Source: an uncultured Bacteroidales bacterium
Lineage (GTDB): Bacteria; Bacteroidota; Bacteroidia; Bacteroidales; Muribaculaceae
Direction: 5' to 3'
NCBI GenBank assembly: GCA_902792435.1
Contig: CADAZN010000021.1
Location: 1-64,000 of the forward strand
Length of the DNA: 64,000 bases
Shown here: positions 62,079-64,000 of the stretch, one piece after another
Numbering within the stretch: the first letter of the stretch is position 1
How the letters are laid out: the number at the start of each line of letters is the position of its first letter
Translations under genes and position numbers: made by a program
Notes under the pieces: model-generated
Told to the model about the DNA's origin: nothing
The model's input: only the letters and a program-made list of their open reading frames with translations
Database searches by the model: none

Positions 62079-62108
62079 CAAATTTAGTGGTTTTAAGCTA
62101 CTCACAAA
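62079..62108 (-). promoter_or_regulatory. promoter of the MBOAT-DHHW operon
   Basis: On the minus strand TTTG (62108-62105) and TAAATTTG (62086-62079) are 18 bp apart, 77 bp before the start codon. Confidence 0.7.
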
Positions 62109-63322
62109 AAACTATAGTGTTAATAATGATAAAAAAGAAAATAATCATATTTGATTTAATAATATATATATTAAAGAAATCGGCAGATAAAATGTGGCGA
62201 AGATTAGCAAGAAATGACTAGGAGTAGCAAGGAGTGCCTAGAAGCTAAAAGGGTTGATCGAATAACAAAGAACAAGGTACCGGTCCAACCACCATTCAAC
62301 ATCTAAAGATGTCGCTCGATGACAAATAATAATTCTCAAACAATCAAAATTGGGTAAAATTAAAATGGTCCAAATATCGCCAAACTGTCAAAAAACGATT
62401 TTAAATAACCGCGTGAGAATCGAAAAATAAACAGCAACTCAAATTACTGATCGGTATATAGTGTAGTGGGGGAGGGTGGATATTGGAGGTTCAACAGAAC
62501 GAGTCTCACGCATTAGATGAAAGCAAAAAATATGGTCACAATGCAACCATAAATTATTTGACAGAGCCAGGGATGCAAAAGCAGAAAACACCCAAAAAGG
62601 AGTCAATTGACCTATTTAAGACTTCAAATTAGCCAAAAACAGGTAATGGTAATGGTAAAACCAAGCATTCTAGGCCCAAAAGAGGTGTTATTAAAACTTT
62701 TCTGACCCATTTTCAAGTCATATATTATCAAAGTATATCGGTTATATAAAATCACTGATAATTAGTTAATTCCATATGAATAACTGAGATTATTTAATCA
62801 TTTTAAGCCTCTTAGAATCGAAAATCCATGCTTATACCCACCAATTTCCAGAAAAACGCCCGAGAAAACAAAAACAGCCCGCAAATGGTAACTTTACCAT
62901 CGCAAGTTTACCAAAGTGAACACTACCATATAGACACCATTTTGCAAATGCGAACCTGAAATTTGATTCTTCAAAATCCAAATTACGACAGATTGGACCA
63001 ATGTGTTTTTCGCAATTTGCATTCTCAAAGTTTACAAATTCAAATAAATTGCGATTTAAGTTTTGTTTACATTTACCATATTGCGGTGAAAATCAGCATT
63101 TTGACTATGCCTATGTTTAGTGTTAGCTCACATTTTTAGCACATTTTGGCCCAGCACCCACACATCCACCACATTGTAACATTGTATCTTATTGATTTTA
63201 AATATATTTACCATTCACACCTAAACCTTTTATTTAATATTACACAAAGAGCGTCAATAATGCAAATCTAAATGACGTTTTTGTGAATTTAAAATGTAAA
63301 TTCAAAGATTTTCGTTTAAAAA
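62109..63322. other. long non-coding divergent region
   Basis: About 1.2 kb without any convincing open frame, AT-rich, between the MBOAT operon and an XRE regulator. Contents I can name: CTAGG-containing 10-mers (62213-62252) like those flanking loci 2 and 3; a triple GGTAAT (62642-62659); the palindrome ATGGTAA-CT-TTACCAT (62885-62900); more TTTACC copies at 62907, 63072 and 63207; and TCGCAATTT/AAATTGCGA arms (63010-63018 and 63046-63054). No tRNA, rRNA, tmRNA or RNase P signature was recognised. Confidence 0.6.
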
Positions 63323-63354
63323 TTTGTTTTTTTCAACAGCTTGTTCTAAATTTG
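63323..63354 (+). promoter_or_regulatory. promoter of the XRE regulator with overlapping palindrome
   Basis: TTTG (63323-63326) and TAAATTTG (63347-63354) are 20 bp apart. TTTGC-AAAC-GCAAA (63351-63364) overlaps the -7 box and the likely transcription start, a good site for autorepression. Confidence 0.78.
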
Positions 63355-63386
63355 CAAACGCAAAATTTATAATTGTTAACCGCATT

Positions 63387-63920
63387 ATGGACATTATTTC
63401 GCGCTTAAAACTGTTCTTAGAGCAGAATGGAATATCCAATTCGCAATTTGCCGACACTTGCGAAATACCTCGCCCTACTCTCTCGCAACTCCTGAATGGA
63501 CGAAACAAAAAAGTGAGCGATGAGGTTATTTCCAAGATCCATATAGCCTATCCTGCTCTTAATATTATGTGGCTGATGTTTGGCGATGGTGAAATGTTCG
63601 TTTCTCAGGACGCTAACTCGTCGGGAAATCCAGCTTCACAAAACTTGTCCAAAACTCCACAAGCGCATGAAGGATTCATGGGAGGCGCCAAAGGCCATAT
63701 TCAAGGCAATGGTTCTCAGCGCAATCAACGCACCATCAGTTTTGGCGACGGAGATTCGGCATCAAATGGAGGTGCGGCTGCACTTAACGATGCACTTAAG
63801 AGCATTGCCAAAAACGTTAGCCGAGGAAGCAATCCCTCCCCTACTGGCCAGCGCCAAATTGTAAATATCATGATTTTCTATGATGACAATTCATTTGAGT
63901 CGATTACTCCAATGCGATAA
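63387..63920 (+). CDS. XRE-type helix-turn-helix regulator
   Basis: A protein of 177 residues. The first 65 are a lambda-repressor-like HTH: IISRLKLFLEQNGISNSQFADTCEIPRPTLSQLLNGRNKKVSDEVI, then ISKIHIAYPALNIMWLMFGDGEM, the Bacteroidales form in which WLMFGDG ends the domain. The middle is Gly-, Ser- and Asn-rich and unstructured (about 70-150), and a short strand-like C-terminal part (QIVNIMIFYDDNSFESITPMR) follows. No Ser-Lys peptidase (LexA/CI) domain is visible. The start at 63387 sits after a good promoter; the longer frame would overlap it. No phage genes adjoin. Confidence 0.88.
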   Translation: MDIISRLKLFLEQNGISNSQFADTCEIPRPTLSQLLNGRNKKVSDEVISKIHIAYPALNIMWLMFGDGEMFVSQDANSSGNPASQNLSKTPQAHEGFMGGAKGHIQGNGSQRNQRTISFGDGDSASNGGAAALNDALKSIAKNVSRGSNPSPTGQRQIVNIMIFYDDNSFESITPMR

Positions 63921-63969
63921 AAAAACGACAACTTCAGCAACAAAAAACTACTATACGCAACATTTCTTC

Positions 63970-64000
63970 AAGCCGTCAGTTTTTTCACAACTGGCGGCTT
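63970..64000 (+). terminator. probable terminator, cut by the window edge
   Basis: AAGCCGTCAGTT and AACTGGCGGCTT pair with one mismatch around an eight-base loop; any T-run would fall beyond the window. Confidence 0.6.

Overview
The window is a chromosomal segment of a Bacteroidota (order Bacteroidales) genome, probably from a gut or rumen lineage near Muribaculaceae or Prevotellaceae; the family is a guess. The phylum call rests on sigma-ABfr type promoters (a TTTG box about 20 bp before a TAnnTTTG box, seen upstream of many genes), weak or absent Shine-Dalgarno sequences, and marker families: DUF4494, DUF5686, DUF349 protein, carboxypeptidase-regulatory/TonB-type outer-membrane barrels, OmpA porins, a fused LptF/LptG permease, and a dnaN that is not beside dnaA.

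Layout. 1-0.7 kb: edge gene and repeat locus 1. 0.7-10.9 kb: htpG, then minus-strand recQ, a lipid-linked sugar transferase, a DUF349 protein, an M16 peptidase, a cyclophilin and a small conserved protein. 11-20.9 kb: a secreted double-psi barrel protein, pepD, a tiny membrane protein with a Skp-like lipoprotein, hflX, an OmpA porin, and the minus-strand set PHP phosphatase-lptF/G-ribBA. 21-24 kb: a secreted protein overlapping an acyl-ACP thioesterase, DUF3784 protein, YigZ. 24.1-24.8 kb: repeat locus 2. 24.8-33.9 kb: DUF4494, YggS, FHS transporter, transketolase, OmpA porin, MATE, PatB-like lyase. 34-37.2 kb: minus-strand dnaN-exonuclease-coaBC. 37.4-37.9 kb: tRNA-Ser(UGA) followed by two copies of its 3' end with structured DNA between them. 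37.9-44.3 kb: two outer-membrane barrels flanking a membrane-anchored winged-helix regulator, with a divergent LuxR-type regulator. 44.5-46.5 kb: M13 peptidase. 46.6-47.5 kb: repeat locus 3. 47.6-52.4 kb: rlmD, a 7-bp tandem array, DUF5686 protein, SanA-like protein. 52.5-57.9 kb: a glycogen/alpha-glucan operon (debranching enzyme, GT4 synthase, GH57 with a histone-like tail, small esterase). 58-62 kb: MBOAT acyltransferase with two DHHW/AlgX-like proteins. 62-63.4 kb: a 1.38-kb non-coding divergent region, then an XRE regulator.

The coding content is mostly core housekeeping plus envelope and polysaccharide functions. The most unusual content is non-coding: (1) a composite intergenic repeat family made of 9-bp satellites and very short hairpins with 3-nt loops, found at three loci that are all large gaps upstream of a rightward gene and beside a leftward gene start; (2) serial partial copies of the tRNA-Ser 3' end that look like integration scars, one enclosing a 16-bp perfect inverted repeat; (3) a 7-bp tandem array running from the rlmD stop codon to the start codon of the next gene. 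No CRISPR array, insertion sequence, prophage or complete defence system was found.
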